Part shown: positions 37,170-45,402 of the stretch, one piece after another
How the letters are laid out: each line of letters opens with the position of its first letter
Position numbering within the stretch: the first letter of the stretch is position 1
Source: Streptomyces sp. NBC_00433
GTDB taxonomy: Bacteria > Actinomycetota > Actinomycetes > Streptomycetales > Streptomycetaceae
Assembly: GCA_036015235.1 (NCBI GenBank)
Contig: CP107926.1
Coordinates: 682,001 to 746,000 of the forward strand
Reading direction: 5' to 3'
Length of the DNA stretch: 64,000 nt
The notes under the pieces: generated by a model
What the model saw: the letters and a program-made list of their open reading frames with translations, nothing else
Told to the model about the DNA's origin: nothing
Database searches by the model: none
Program-made: the position numbers and the translations under genes

Positions 37170-37957
37170 GCCGCGTCCAGGAAGTCGCGGACCACGTCGG
37201 TGAATTCCTCGGGGAGGTGGTCGGGCAGCGGCACCATGCCGCCCTTGATCTCCTCTATGCGGATGCCGGGCACCGCGGCGGCCCAGCGGGGCAGGTCGCC
37301 GTAGGCGACGTCGCCGGGGGCGCCGACCGCCATGACGGGGCAGCGCAGCCGCGGCAGCCTGGTCTCCATCTCGTAGCGCGCGACGGCCGCGTGTCCCTCG
37401 TGCCGGCGCGTACCGGCCGTCAGCGCGTCCACGATGAAGGCTTCGAGCAGGTCGGGGCGGCCCGGCGGGTAGTACGGCTGGCGCGCGCGCCACAGTTCGA
37501 GCAGGTGGTCGCCGTCCTCGTGGACCTCGGCGTGGTCGACCCGGGGGCGCTGGGTGCGGCCCTCGGCGTCGACCAGCGGGGTGCAGGACAGCACGATCTT
37601 CTCCACCCGGTCGGGGTGGACGGCGGCGACCTCGACCGCGATGACCCCGCCGGTGTGGTGGCCGACCAGGCTGGCCCTCTCGATGCCGAGGGCGTCGAGC
37701 AGTTGGACGACGCCGTCGGCGTAGGCCTCGACGGACTCCACCAGGGGGCCGTCGGCGGGGGGCAGGGGGGCGGAGGAGGCGCCGTAGCCGAGGGTGTCCA
37801 TGGCTATCGCGCGGTGGGTGCGCCCGAGCAGCGGCACCACATCGCGGAATTCCGTCCAGGAGCGGGGCGACTGGTGCAGCATCAGCACCGGCTTGCCTTC
37901 GCCCTCCTCGACATAATGGATCTGGCCTGCCGGAACATCGGCATACGCGCGGCGCAT
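37166..37957 (-). CDS. Alpha/beta-hydrolase-fold protein lacking the usual Ser nucleophile
   Basis: The 263-residue product has the alpha/beta-hydrolase core: YVEEGEGKPVLMLHQSPRSW with the oxyanion region, AMDTLGYGAS, then the nucleophile elbow reading SLVGHHTGGVIAVE, where GxSxG is GHHTG. PVMAVGAPGDVAYGD supplies the late acid region, and a histidine follows in PLPDHLPEEF. The elbow Ser is replaced by His, so ordinary esterase chemistry is doubtful; lyase, isomerase or cofactor-free roles occur elsewhere in the fold. The ATG at 37957 follows GGGAGG by six bases; the frame also runs upstream to 38062 but would pass through the putative operator. It is the first gene of a two-gene unit with the LLM oxidoreductase. 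Confidence 0.8.
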   Translation of the reverse strand: MRRAYADVPAGQIHYVEEGEGKPVLMLHQSPRSWTEFRDVVPLLGRTHRAIAMDTLGYGASSAPLPPADGPLVESVEAYADGVVQLLDALGIERASLVGHHTGGVIAVEVAAVHPDRVEKIVLSCTPLVDAEGRTQRPRVDHAEVHEDGDHLLELWRARQPYYPPGRPDLLEAFIVDALTAGTRRHEGHAAVARYEMETRLPRLRCPVMAVGAPGDVAYGDLPRWAAAVPGIRIEEIKGGMVPLPDHLPEEFTDVVRDFLDAA

Positions 37958-38053
37958 CTGCGGCCTCCCTGCCAGCGAACTGCCGGAGCCGTGGCGGCTA
38001 CCGGCGTGAACTGTATTCACTTCCGAGATTCTAACGTACATCTTCTCGATAAT

Positions 38054-38061
38054 TGTGCACA
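38054..38061. promoter_or_regulatory. TGTGCACA palindrome, candidate GntR-regulator site
   Basis: TGTGCACA, within AATTGTGCACACATT, lies in the 140-bp gap upstream of the hydrolase-LLM unit and shares its core with the perfect ATTGTGCACAAT before the GntR gene at 48730. The surroundings are AT-rich for this genome. I infer that the same regulator binds both. Confidence 0.5.
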
Positions 38062-38097
38062 CATTCGGCGGTCAACGGCCCCCGGGTGCGCGCCCGT

Positions 38098-39888
38098 TCA
38101 GCCTTCCCGCAGCCGGGCGGTGGCCGCCTCGTCCAGCCGGAAGTCCTCGCCGTCGGCGACCACGGCCACACCGTAGGAGTCCCTGGCCGCCGCGGGCGAG
38201 ACATAGCCGGCCCGCACATCGGCCAGCACGCGGGAGGCCGGGCGCTCGTACGGGTCCCCGTAGCCGCCGCCCCCGCCCAGCTCCACGACATGGCAGTCGC
38301 CGGCGGACAGCCGGGTGCCGACCTTGCCGTTGGGGAAGTCGACGCGCTCGCCGTCGGCCTGCTCGACGGAGATCCGGTTCGCGAGCGCGTCCCGGCCGCC
38401 GGCCAGGCCCCAGGGGGCGCAGGAGGTCCGCTCGATCCAGGAGTCCAGCCGGGCGGAGGTGTTCATCCGCACCCGTATCCGGGTGCCGAGGCCGCCGCGG
38501 TTGCGTCCCGCGCCGCCGGAGTCCTCGCGCAGCGCGTACTCCTCGACGGTCACCATCGGGTATTTGGCCTCGATGACCTCGGCGGGGGCGTTGTGCGTGT
38601 CGCCGTCGTTGATGCAGATGGTGGCGCTCTGCCCGTCGGCGCGCGAGGTGGCGCCCCAGCCGCCGCCCTGCGGGCCGCCGAAGAACTGGAAGAACTGCCC
38701 GGTGCTGTCGTCGACACCGTAGCTGTGCGTCATGCCGAGGTCCGCGTAGTGCCCGGCGATGACGCCGTCGGGCAGCACATCGGCCAGCGCGCGGAAGACG
38801 CAGTCCACCACCGTCATCGGATAGGTCATCCACCAGCGCATCGCGGCAGGCTTGGTGGCGCTGACCACCGTGCCGGGCGGCAGGGTCACGTCCAGGGGGC
38901 GCACCGAGCCGGAGTTGATCGGCCGCCGGCCGGGCGAGGTCAGACAGGTGAAGGCCACCTGCGCGGCCGAACGCCCGGCAGTCGCGCCCGAGTTGAAGTA
39001 GCCGGCGACCTGCGGGCTCATCTCGCTCAGGTCGATGGTCATGGTGTCGCCCTCGACCACCACCCGGACCCTGATCGGCACCGGTGTGCCGGTGTGCACA
39101 CCGTCGTCGTCCATGTACGCCTCGGCCCGGTAGTCGCCGTCCGGGATCTCGCGGACGGCCTGCCGCGCCAACTCCTCGCTGTGGTCGAACAGTCCGGTGA
39201 TGCCGGCCTGCACGGTGCCCGCGCCGTAGCGCTCCAGCAGGGTGCGCATCCGGGTCTCGCCGGTGCGGATGGCCGCGACCTGGGCGCGCAGGTCGCCCAT
39301 CGCCAGGTCGGGGAAGCGGACGTTGGTGGCGATCAGCCGGGTCAGCTCGTCGTCCTGGACGCCCTCCTTGAACAGCTTCACGATCGGGATCTGCAGTCCC
39401 TCGGCGAAGATGTCCGTGGTGGTGCCGCCGAGCAGGCCGCCCACGTCGAGCCAGTGCGCCATCGACGCCGCGAAGGCGACGAGCCTGCCCTCGTGGAAGA
39501 CCGGCAGGGTGAAGATCATGTGGTTGAGGTGACTGCCCATGATGTAGGCGTCGTTGGTCAGCAGGATGTCGCCGGGCTTGATGCCGCCGGGTCCGTAGAA
39601 GGCGATCTTGGCCTTGATCGCGTCGGACAGGCCGCCGACGAACATCGGCAGGCCGAGGCCGACCGAGATGGTGTCGCCGTTGGCGTCGAAGAGGCCGACC
39701 GTGAAGTCCTGGGCCTCGTAGATGATGAGGTTGTAGGCGGTCCTCATCAGGTTGGTCTTCATCTCGTCGGTGATCGAGACCAGCGAGGCGCGGATGATCT
39801 CCGTGGTGATCGGGTCGGTCGCGGCGGGTACGGCGTCCCGCGCCGCGTCGGCGGCGGGCACGGTGGCGTTGTCCATGGCGGTGCTCAC
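38098..39888 (-). CDS. hyuB: Hydantoinase B / oxoprolinase beta-type subunit
   Basis: This 596-residue protein matches the HyuB family along its length: DPITTEIIRASLVSITDEMKTNL, GLPMFVGGLSDAIKA, GDILLTNDAYIMGSHLNH, and a C-terminal GGGGGYGDPYERPASRVL. HyuB subunits pair with HyuA in ATP-dependent opening of lactam or hydantoin rings (N-methylhydantoinase, 5-oxoprolinase) or in ATP-dependent carboxylation of ketones. The GTG start overlaps the HyuA stop by four bases, the usual coupling for this pair. The real substrate cannot be read from sequence. The importer upstream and the FAH and ligase genes opposite suggest a small nitrogen-containing acid or cyclic amide. Confidence 0.92.
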   Translation of the reverse strand: MSTAMDNATVPAADAARDAVPAATDPITTEIIRASLVSITDEMKTNLMRTAYNLIIYEAQDFTVGLFDANGDTISVGLGLPMFVGGLSDAIKAKIAFYGPGGIKPGDILLTNDAYIMGSHLNHMIFTLPVFHEGRLVAFAASMAHWLDVGGLLGGTTTDIFAEGLQIPIVKLFKEGVQDDELTRLIATNVRFPDLAMGDLRAQVAAIRTGETRMRTLLERYGAGTVQAGITGLFDHSEELARQAVREIPDGDYRAEAYMDDDGVHTGTPVPIRVRVVVEGDTMTIDLSEMSPQVAGYFNSGATAGRSAAQVAFTCLTSPGRRPINSGSVRPLDVTLPPGTVVSATKPAAMRWWMTYPMTVVDCVFRALADVLPDGVIAGHYADLGMTHSYGVDDSTGQFFQFFGGPQGGGWGATSRADGQSATICINDGDTHNAPAEVIEAKYPMVTVEEYALREDSGGAGRNRGGLGTRIRVRMNTSARLDSWIERTSCAPWGLAGGRDALANRISVEQADGERVDFPNGKVGTRLSAGDCHVVELGGGGGYGDPYERPASRVLADVRAGYVSPAAARDSYGVAVVADGEDFRLDEAATARLREG

Positions 39889-41948
39889 TGTCCGATCGTC
39901 AGGAGGAGGTTGCCGAACGCGTCGACCTCAAGGGTGTCGCCGGGCCGCAGCAGCGTCGTGGCGGTGGGCTCCTCCACCACGGCGGGACCGGCGATCCTGT
40001 TGCCCGCGAGCAGTGCCTCGCGGGCGTAGACCGCGGACGGGACGGGCCCCTGCGCGGGGGTGAAGACGATGTCGCGGGCGCCGGTCCTGGCGCCGGCCGG
40101 GGGCTCGTCCCGCCCGCGGGCGATCTTGGGCAGGTCGGGCTTGCCGAGGGTGCCGACCGCGGACACCCGCAGGCTGACGATCTGCGCGCGCTCCTCGGGC
40201 GCGCTGTGGCCGTAGCGCTCCCCGTGGGTGACGTCGAAGGCCCGCTTCAGCGCCGCGGCGCCCGGCTCGTCGGGGACCTGGACGGTCACGGTGTGCTCCT
40301 GGCCGACGTAGCGCATGTCGGCGGCACGCTGGAACTCCAGGCCCTCGAAGCGGACCGCGCCGTCCCGCAGCGCCTGCGCGCACTCGTGCTCCAGCTCCTG
40401 GAAGGACGCTTCGAGCGAGCCCGCGGTGTCGGCGTCGATGTGCTCCTCGGTGCCCAGGGTGCGGACCCCGGTCTGCACGATGTCCCTGCGGACGTCGGCC
40501 ATCAGCATGCCGAGCGCGGCGAAGACGGCGGGGAAGGGCGGCACGACGACCTTGCGTATCGCCAGCTCGCGGGCCACCAGCGAGATGTGCAGCGGCCCGT
40601 TGCCGCCGTAGGCGAACAGCGCGAAGTCCCGCGGGTCCAGGCCTCTTTCCGTGGTGACCGCGCGCACCGAGTTGGCCATGGCGGCGGCGCCGATCGCGAT
40701 GACGCCGGCCGCGGTGGCGGTGGGGTCGAGGGACAGCTCCGCCGCGAGGGCGCCGACCGCCCGGTGGGCGGCGTCGCCGTCGAGTTCCAGGCCGCCGGCC
40801 AGCAGGCCGCCGGCCGGCAGGTGGCCGAGGACGACCGCCGCGTCGGTGATGGTGGCCTGGGTGCCGCCGCGGCCGTAGCAGGCCGGGCCCGGGTCGGCGC
40901 CCGCGCTGCGCGGGCCGACGTGGATGCCGCGGGCGTCGTCCAGCCAGGCGATGCTGCCGCCGCCGGTGCCGACCTCGACGATGTCCAGGCACGGGATGCG
41001 GATCGGCAGCCCGGTGCGGTATCCGCCGAGGAAGTAGTCGCTGGCGAGCGGGAAGGTCAGGTCGCGGATGACGGCCGTCTTGGCGGTGGTGCCGCCCATG
41101 TCGAAGGCGATGGCCTCGCGGTAGCCGAGCGCCTCGCACAGCGCGATGGTGCCGACCACCCCGCCGGCCGGTCCCGACTCCAGCATCTGCACGCACTGCG
41201 ACGAGGCGGTGGCCACGTCGCACACCCCGCCGTTGGACTGCATGATGGCCAGCGGCGCCGCGGAACCGCCCTCGGTGAGGCGCTGGTCGAGCCGCCGCAG
41301 GTAGTCGCTGACCAGCGGGCCGACGAAGGCGTTCGCCGCGGCCGTCGAGGTCCGCTCGAACTCCCGGTATTCGCGGCTGATCTCGTGCGACAGGCAGACA
41401 TAGGCCCCGGGCAGCTCCTCGCGGAGGATCTCACCCATCCTGATCTCGTGCGCGGGGTCGCGGTAGGCGTGCAGGAAGGTCACGGCGACCGCCTCGACGC
41501 CCTGGGCGGCGAGCCGGCGGGCGACCTTCCTGGCCTGATCCTCGTCCAGCGGGGTCGTCACCCGGCCTTCCGCGCCGAGCCGTTCGGCCACCTCGTGAAT
41601 CAACTCGCGCGGTATCAGCGGCTCGTGCCGGGTGAAGGCGAGGTTGAACGCGTCCGGCCGGTTGATCCGGCCGATCTCGTAGACGTCCCGGAAGCCGGCC
41701 GTGGTGACCAGGGCGGTGCGGGCGCCCTTGCGCTCGATGAGCGAGTTGACCACGACGGTGCTGCCGTGGATGACGAACGCCAGCTCGTCCAGCGCCGTCC
41801 CGGCCGCGGCCAGCCCGTCGAAGACGCCCTGGATCATGTCCTGCGGTGTGCTGAGCGACTTGCCCAGCAGCAGCTGACCGGTGAGGTCGTCGTACGTGAC
41901 GACGTCGGTGAAGGTGCCTCCGATGTCGACGGCTGCACGCAGTGCCAT
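39885..41948 (-). CDS. hyuA: Hydantoinase A / oxoprolinase alpha-type subunit
   Basis: The 687-residue product carries the ASKHA-type ATP-binding start VDIGGTFTDVVTYD, then the HyuA segments VNSLIERKGARTALVTTAGFRD, REYREFERTSTAAANAFV, SGPAGGVVGTIALCEALG and AFDMGGTTAKTAVI, and GPGPACYGRGGTQ-like metal or substrate residues. It would use ATP to activate a lactam or imide carbonyl (or bicarbonate), working with HyuB. It lies downstream of the importer genes and the 108-residue protein, 60 bases after the latter's stop, and upstream of hyuB. It is probably part of one leftward operon driven from the promoter near 45150-45330. Confidence 0.93.
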   Translation of the reverse strand: MALRAAVDIGGTFTDVVTYDDLTGQLLLGKSLSTPQDMIQGVFDGLAAAGTALDELAFVIHGSTVVVNSLIERKGARTALVTTAGFRDVYEIGRINRPDAFNLAFTRHEPLIPRELIHEVAERLGAEGRVTTPLDEDQARKVARRLAAQGVEAVAVTFLHAYRDPAHEIRMGEILREELPGAYVCLSHEISREYREFERTSTAAANAFVGPLVSDYLRRLDQRLTEGGSAAPLAIMQSNGGVCDVATASSQCVQMLESGPAGGVVGTIALCEALGYREAIAFDMGGTTAKTAVIRDLTFPLASDYFLGGYRTGLPIRIPCLDIVEVGTGGGSIAWLDDARGIHVGPRSAGADPGPACYGRGGTQATITDAAVVLGHLPAGGLLAGGLELDGDAAHRAVGALAAELSLDPTATAAGVIAIGAAAMANSVRAVTTERGLDPRDFALFAYGGNGPLHISLVARELAIRKVVVPPFPAVFAALGMLMADVRRDIVQTGVRTLGTEEHIDADTAGSLEASFQELEHECAQALRDGAVRFEGLEFQRAADMRYVGQEHTVTVQVPDEPGAAALKRAFDVTHGERYGHSAPEERAQIVSLRVSAVGTLGKPDLPKIARGRDEPPAGARTGARDIVFTPAQGPVPSAVYAREALLAGNRIAGPAVVEEPTATTLLRPGDTLEVDAFGNLLLTIGQ

Positions 41949-42008
41949 GGTGTCTCGCTCCTCGTCGGTACGGGGTGGTGCGCGGTGGTGCGGCGGGACC
42001 GGCGCGGC

Positions 42009-42335
42009 CTACTGGCAGCGGTGGGCGGCCAGGAAGCCGCGCAGGATCTCGTCCCAGGTCTGCCGGGCCCGCAGGTGGGCGCCCGCCGGGTCGTCACCGG
42101 CGGGGCCGCCGACCGCGGCGACCACCCGCAGGTCGGTGTCGGCCAGGTGCCGGTCGGGCGGCGGCGGGTCGAGCAGGGCGACCCGCCCGCCGTCCGCCAG
42201 CGCGGCCAGCGCACCGGCGAAGCGGCCGGCGTCGACGCCGGCCGCCCGCACCAGTGCCGCCAGCCGCGTGGCGGGCAGCGCCTGCCGGGGTGCCGCGGCG
42301 AGCGCGGCCAGCAGGGCCTCTGTGTCGGTGGTCAT
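42009..42335 (-). CDS. Small unknown protein in the hyu operon
   Basis: A 108-residue protein translationally coupled to the ABC permease (ATGA overlap, 42332-42335). The N-terminal two thirds (LLAALAAAPRQALPATRLAALVRAAGVDAGRFAGALA... then DGGRVALLDPP) looks like a small helical domain, possibly a degenerate winged helix. The C-terminus (RARQTWDEILRGFLAAHRCQ) is another amphipathic helix. I do not recognise the family. Codon use and third-position GC match neighbours, and the coupling on one side and the short gap to hyuA on the other argue that it is a real gene of the operon. It might be an accessory to HyuAB or a ligand-sensing adaptor; this is guesswork. Confidence 0.7.
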   Translation of the reverse strand: MTTDTEALLAALAAAPRQALPATRLAALVRAAGVDAGRFAGALAALADGGRVALLDPPPPDRHLADTDLRVVAAVGGPAGDDPAGAHLRARQTWDEILRGFLAAHRCQ

Positions 42336-43222
42336 CCACGGTTCCCGGACTGCGGGTGGTGCCGCAGCACGACCCGTTCCGCGATGTCGATGGCCGCGTA
42401 GAACAGCACGCCGATGAGGGCGAGCGCGATGACGGAGGCGAACAGCAGCGGCACGTTCTGGTTGCCGCTGGCCGACAGCGTCAGGTAGCCGAGGCCCGAG
42501 CCGCCGACGATGAATTCGCCGACGACCGCGCCGATCACCGCGAAGGTGACCGCGACCTTCAGTCCCGCGAAGATGCTCGGCAGCGCGGTCGGCAGCCGCA
42601 CCAGCCAGAACAGCCGCATCCTGGAGCCGCCCATGGAGCGGCCGAGCCGCACCAGGTCGGGGTCGATGGACGTCAGGCCCAGCGCGGTGTTGACGATGAC
42701 CGGGAAGATCGCCACCGACACCGCGATGATGACGTCGGTCTCCAGGCCGAAGCCGAACCACACGATGAACAGCGGCCCGAGCGCCACCTTCGGCACCGCC
42801 TGGGTCATCACGATCAGCGGGTACGCGACCCGCTCGACCGTCTTGGAGAAGGCGATCGGCACCGCGAGCAGGACGCCCGCGGCCACCGCGACGAAGAAGC
42901 CGAGCAGGATCTCCTTCAGCGTGAACCAGCTGTGGTGCAGCAGTGGTTGGTGGTAGGTGTTGAAGGCCTTCGCCACCTGCACGGGAGTCGGCAGCAGGTA
43001 GTCGGGAGTGCCGCCGACCACGATCGCGATCTCCCAGGCGAGCAGCACCAGCAGCACCGCGAAGAGATACCACACCGCGGTCCACTGCCCCACCCGCCCG
43101 GCCAGCGCCACGGCGGCGCCGCGCGCCCCGGGGTCGCCGGCCGGCCGGTCCGCTCCGACCGCCTCCGCCCCGGCCGTCCCGAACTTGTGCCGGGTGGGAA
43201 CACGCTGACCGGTCCCCGTCAT
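42332..43222 (-). CDS. ABC transporter permease, nitrate/taurine/pyrimidine type
   Basis: The 296-residue product has about six membrane segments and the binding-protein-dependent permease signature EILLGFFVAVAAGVLLAVPIAFSKTVERVAYPLIVMTQAVPKVALGPLFIVWFG, with the EAA-like loop near GRSMGGSRMRLFWLVRLPTALPSIFAGLKVA. This is the SsuC/TauC/ThiX group. It forms an importer with the ATPase (43219) and the lipoprotein (44100). An unusually long polar N-terminal extension (about 50 residues) precedes the first helix. The start overlaps the ATPase stop by four bases. Confidence 0.92.
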   Translation of the reverse strand: MTGTGQRVPTRHKFGTAGAEAVGADRPAGDPGARGAAVALAGRVGQWTAVWYLFAVLLVLLAWEIAIVVGGTPDYLLPTPVQVAKAFNTYHQPLLHHSWFTLKEILLGFFVAVAAGVLLAVPIAFSKTVERVAYPLIVMTQAVPKVALGPLFIVWFGFGLETDVIIAVSVAIFPVIVNTALGLTSIDPDLVRLGRSMGGSRMRLFWLVRLPTALPSIFAGLKVAVTFAVIGAVVGEFIVGGSGLGYLTLSASGNQNVPLLFASVIALALIGVLFYAAIDIAERVVLRHHPQSGNRG

Positions 43223-44049
43223 GATCGGGCTCCTTCCACTGCTGCCGGCTGCACCTCGTGGGCCAGCAACTTGCGCAGCCGCGCGGTGTAGGCGGTGAAC
43301 TGCGGCAGTTCGCGCACCTGCGGGCCGCGCGGGACGGGCAGGTCGATCGCCACGTCGGCGATGATGCGGCCCGGCCGGGCGGACATCACCACCGCGCGGT
43401 CGCCCAGGAAGACCGCCTCGTCGATGCCGTGCGTGACGAAGACGACGGTCGCCCCGGAGTGGGCGGTGAGCGCGGCCAGTTCGGTGTTCAGGTTCTCCCG
43501 CGTCAGCGCGTCGAGCGCGCCGAACGGCTCGTCGAGGAAGAGCAGCGGCGGTTCGTGCACCAGCGCTCGGCAGATGGCGACCCGCTGGCGCATGCCGCCG
43601 GACAGCTCCCGCGGATAGCGCTGCGCCGCGTGCTCCATGCCGACCAGCGCGAGCAGTTCGCGGGCGCGGTCGCGGTAGGGGGCGGTGGCCAGGCCGCGCA
43701 TCCTGAACTGCATCAGGATGTTGTCCTCGCAGGTGTGCCAGTCCAGCAGCAGGTCCCGCTGGAACATCACCCCCGCGTCGACCAGCGGTGCGGTCACCGG
43801 CCGGCCGCCGACGGACGCGGTGCCGTCGGTGGCGCTGTCGAGGCCAGCCAGGATCGCCAGCAGGGTGCTCTTGCCGCATCCGCTGGGCCCGAGGATGCTG
43901 ACGAACTCGCCGGCGCCGATGGCCAGGTCGATGCCGTCCAGTGCGCGTACCGCCGCGCCGCGGGCGGAGCGAAAGGTCTTGCCGAGACCTTCCACCCGCA
44001 GCGGCAGGCCGGCGGACGCCGTGGGCGGGCGCTTAGCGGTGCCGGTCAT
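43219..44049 (-). CDS. ABC transporter ATP-binding protein, nitrate/taurine type
   Basis: This 276-residue ATPase has Walker A GPSGCGKST, a Q-loop MFQRD, the signature LSGGMRQRV, Walker B LLFLDEPFGALD and the H-loop VTHGIDEAVFLGDRAVVM. It is closest in pattern to SsuB/TauB. The ATG at 44049 has GGGAGA upstream. It energises uptake through the permease encoded next to it. The gene follows the binding-protein gene by 50 bases. Confidence 0.93.
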   Translation of the reverse strand: MTGTAKRPPTASAGLPLRVEGLGKTFRSARGAAVRALDGIDLAIGAGEFVSILGPSGCGKSTLLAILAGLDSATDGTASVGGRPVTAPLVDAGVMFQRDLLLDWHTCEDNILMQFRMRGLATAPYRDRARELLALVGMEHAAQRYPRELSGGMRQRVAICRALVHEPPLLFLDEPFGALDALTRENLNTELAALTAHSGATVVFVTHGIDEAVFLGDRAVVMSARPGRIIADVAIDLPVPRGPQVRELPQFTAYTARLRKLLAHEVQPAAVEGARS

Positions 44050-44099
44050 GATCGTCTCCCCTTCCCGTTCCGCACCGTGGCCGGGTCTGCGGTGCGCAG

Positions 44100-45140
44100 C
44101 TAGCACGTTGCCACACTCAGCGGGTCCTTCCCGGAGAACAGGTCATTCGCGTAGAAGCGGCTGCCGTTGGTGGCGCCCGGCAGTCCCGCGTAGGTCTTCA
44201 TCGCGTTGGCGGTGATCACCCAGTCGCGGTTGGCGTTCATGCCGAAGGGCTGGTCGAGCTGTCCAGGCGAGCAGTAGAAGGGCAGTGTCGCCTTCAAAGT
44301 GCCCATCGCCTGGGCCGGGTTCAGCTCCGGGTGCTTGGCGAGCAGCGCGTCGATGGCGGCCTGCGGGTTCTTGGCGGCGGCCTGGTAGCCGCGCAGCACC
44401 GCGCGGACGAAGCCGTGCACCTGGTCGGGGTCCGAGCTGAGCAGGCTCTTCTTGACCAGCACGGCGTAGTCCGGCGGGTTGTAGCCGGCCTGGGACTGCG
44501 GCAGGAAGGTCGACGGCCGCTTGGTCAGGGTGGCCGCGAGGAACTGCGTGGTGTAGACGGCGTCGACGTCCTTGGAGCCGGCGTAGGCGGCGCCGAGCGT
44601 CGTCGGGTCGGAGACCACCAGGTGCACCGCCGACTTGTCCAGGCCCTCGGCGGCGATCGCGGCGAAGACGTTGGGCTGCGCGGAGGCGGTGACCAGGATC
44701 TTCTTGCCGGCCAGCTGCTTGATCGAGGTGATGCCCGAGTCCTTGGGCACGAAGAAGCCGAAGCTGCTCAGGCCGAGCGGGGTGGCGACGCTGGTGATCG
44801 GCTGGCCCTGGCCGACGGCCAGCACCAGGTTGACCGCGGCGGCCATGCCGTAGTCGGAACCGCCGCTGTTCACGTCGGTGATGGTCTGTCCCGAGCCCTT
44901 GCTGTCGCGGATCGTGACCTTGAGGCCCTCGTCCGCGAAGTAGCCCAGCTTCTCTGCGTAGTAGATCGGTGCGTCACCACCCGAGGTGACGAACGGGCCG
45001 CGGTAGCTGACCGAGGTCAGCTTGCCCCCTTTGCCCGACCCCGAGTCGCTGCCGCAGGCACTGGCACCGACGAGCAGGAGAGTGCCGACCGTCAGTGCTA
45101 CGGCGCTGCGCAGGGTGCGTCGTGGGATCACGGCGTCCAT
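44100..45140 (-). CDS. NMT1/THI5-family substrate-binding lipoprotein
   Basis: The 346-residue product begins with a lipoprotein signal peptide (TLLLVGASAC lipobox, then a Gly/Ser linker). The mature part shows the NMT1/THI5-like fold: APIYYAEKLGYFADEGLKVTI, SGGSDYGMAAAVNLVLAVGQGQPI, IKQLAGKKILVTASAQPN and PDYAVLVKKSLLSSDPDQVHGFVRAVLRGYQ. Such proteins bind thiamine precursors, pyrimidines, riboflavin, sulfonates, nitrate or aromatic acids. It is the first gene of the leftward operon importer-unknown-HyuAB, so its ligand is likely the substrate of HyuAB. It would be anchored on the outer face of the membrane after processing by signal peptidase II. Confidence 0.92.
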   Translation of the reverse strand: MDAVIPRRTLRSAVALTVGTLLLVGASACGSDSGSGKGGKLTSVSYRGPFVTSGGDAPIYYAEKLGYFADEGLKVTIRDSKGSGQTITDVNSGGSDYGMAAAVNLVLAVGQGQPITSVATPLGLSSFGFFVPKDSGITSIKQLAGKKILVTASAQPNVFAAIAAEGLDKSAVHLVVSDPTTLGAAYAGSKDVDAVYTTQFLAATLTKRPSTFLPQSQAGYNPPDYAVLVKKSLLSSDPDQVHGFVRAVLRGYQAAAKNPQAAIDALLAKHPELNPAQAMGTLKATLPFYCSPGQLDQPFGMNANRDWVITANAMKTYAGLPGATNGSRFYANDLFSGKDPLSVATC

Positions 45141-45152
45141 CCTTCCTCGATT

Positions 45153-45197
45153 GCTTCAAGCGGTCGCTTCAAGCCGAATGATTCAGGTGATTCAGGT
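45153..45197. repeat. Short repeats in the leader of the importer operon
   Basis: Immediately upstream of the lipoprotein start are two copies of the self-complementary GCTTCAAGC (45153-45161 and 45166-45174, 13 bp apart) and two abutting copies of GATTCAGGT (45180-45188 and 45189-45197). CTTCAAG recurs at 45243-45249. They may be protein-binding sites or leader structure; nothing identifies the factor. Confidence 0.45.
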
Positions 45198-45300
45198 GTT
45201 TTGGGATGCTTCATGTGCTCAAGTGGCGTCACTGGCAACGCACTTCAAGGCGGGTTGCCCGACCGGCCGTGGATCCCATGGGATAACGGCAGCCCAGTCT

Positions 45301-45331
45301 TTGTATCCAAGATAATACGATTAGTATACAC
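45301..45331. promoter_or_regulatory. AT-rich divergent promoter region with two GntR-like half-symmetric sites
   Basis: Between the leftward importer operon and the rightward FAH gene lie TTGTATCCAA (45301-45310) and TAGTATACAC (45322-45331). Their starts are 21 bp apart, about two helical turns. Both fit the TNGTNNACNA-like pattern of FCD-type GntR operators and resemble the TTGTGCACAA core found before the GntR gene. Between them GATAAT (45311-45316) could be a -10 element. This is pattern matching only. Confidence 0.4.
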
Positions 45332-45402
45332 TCGGAGGGGAAGAGCGTACAGGAGACCGGTGTTTCGCGCATTCTTGGCTCATCAACGGGAGGACGGGAC
45401 CG

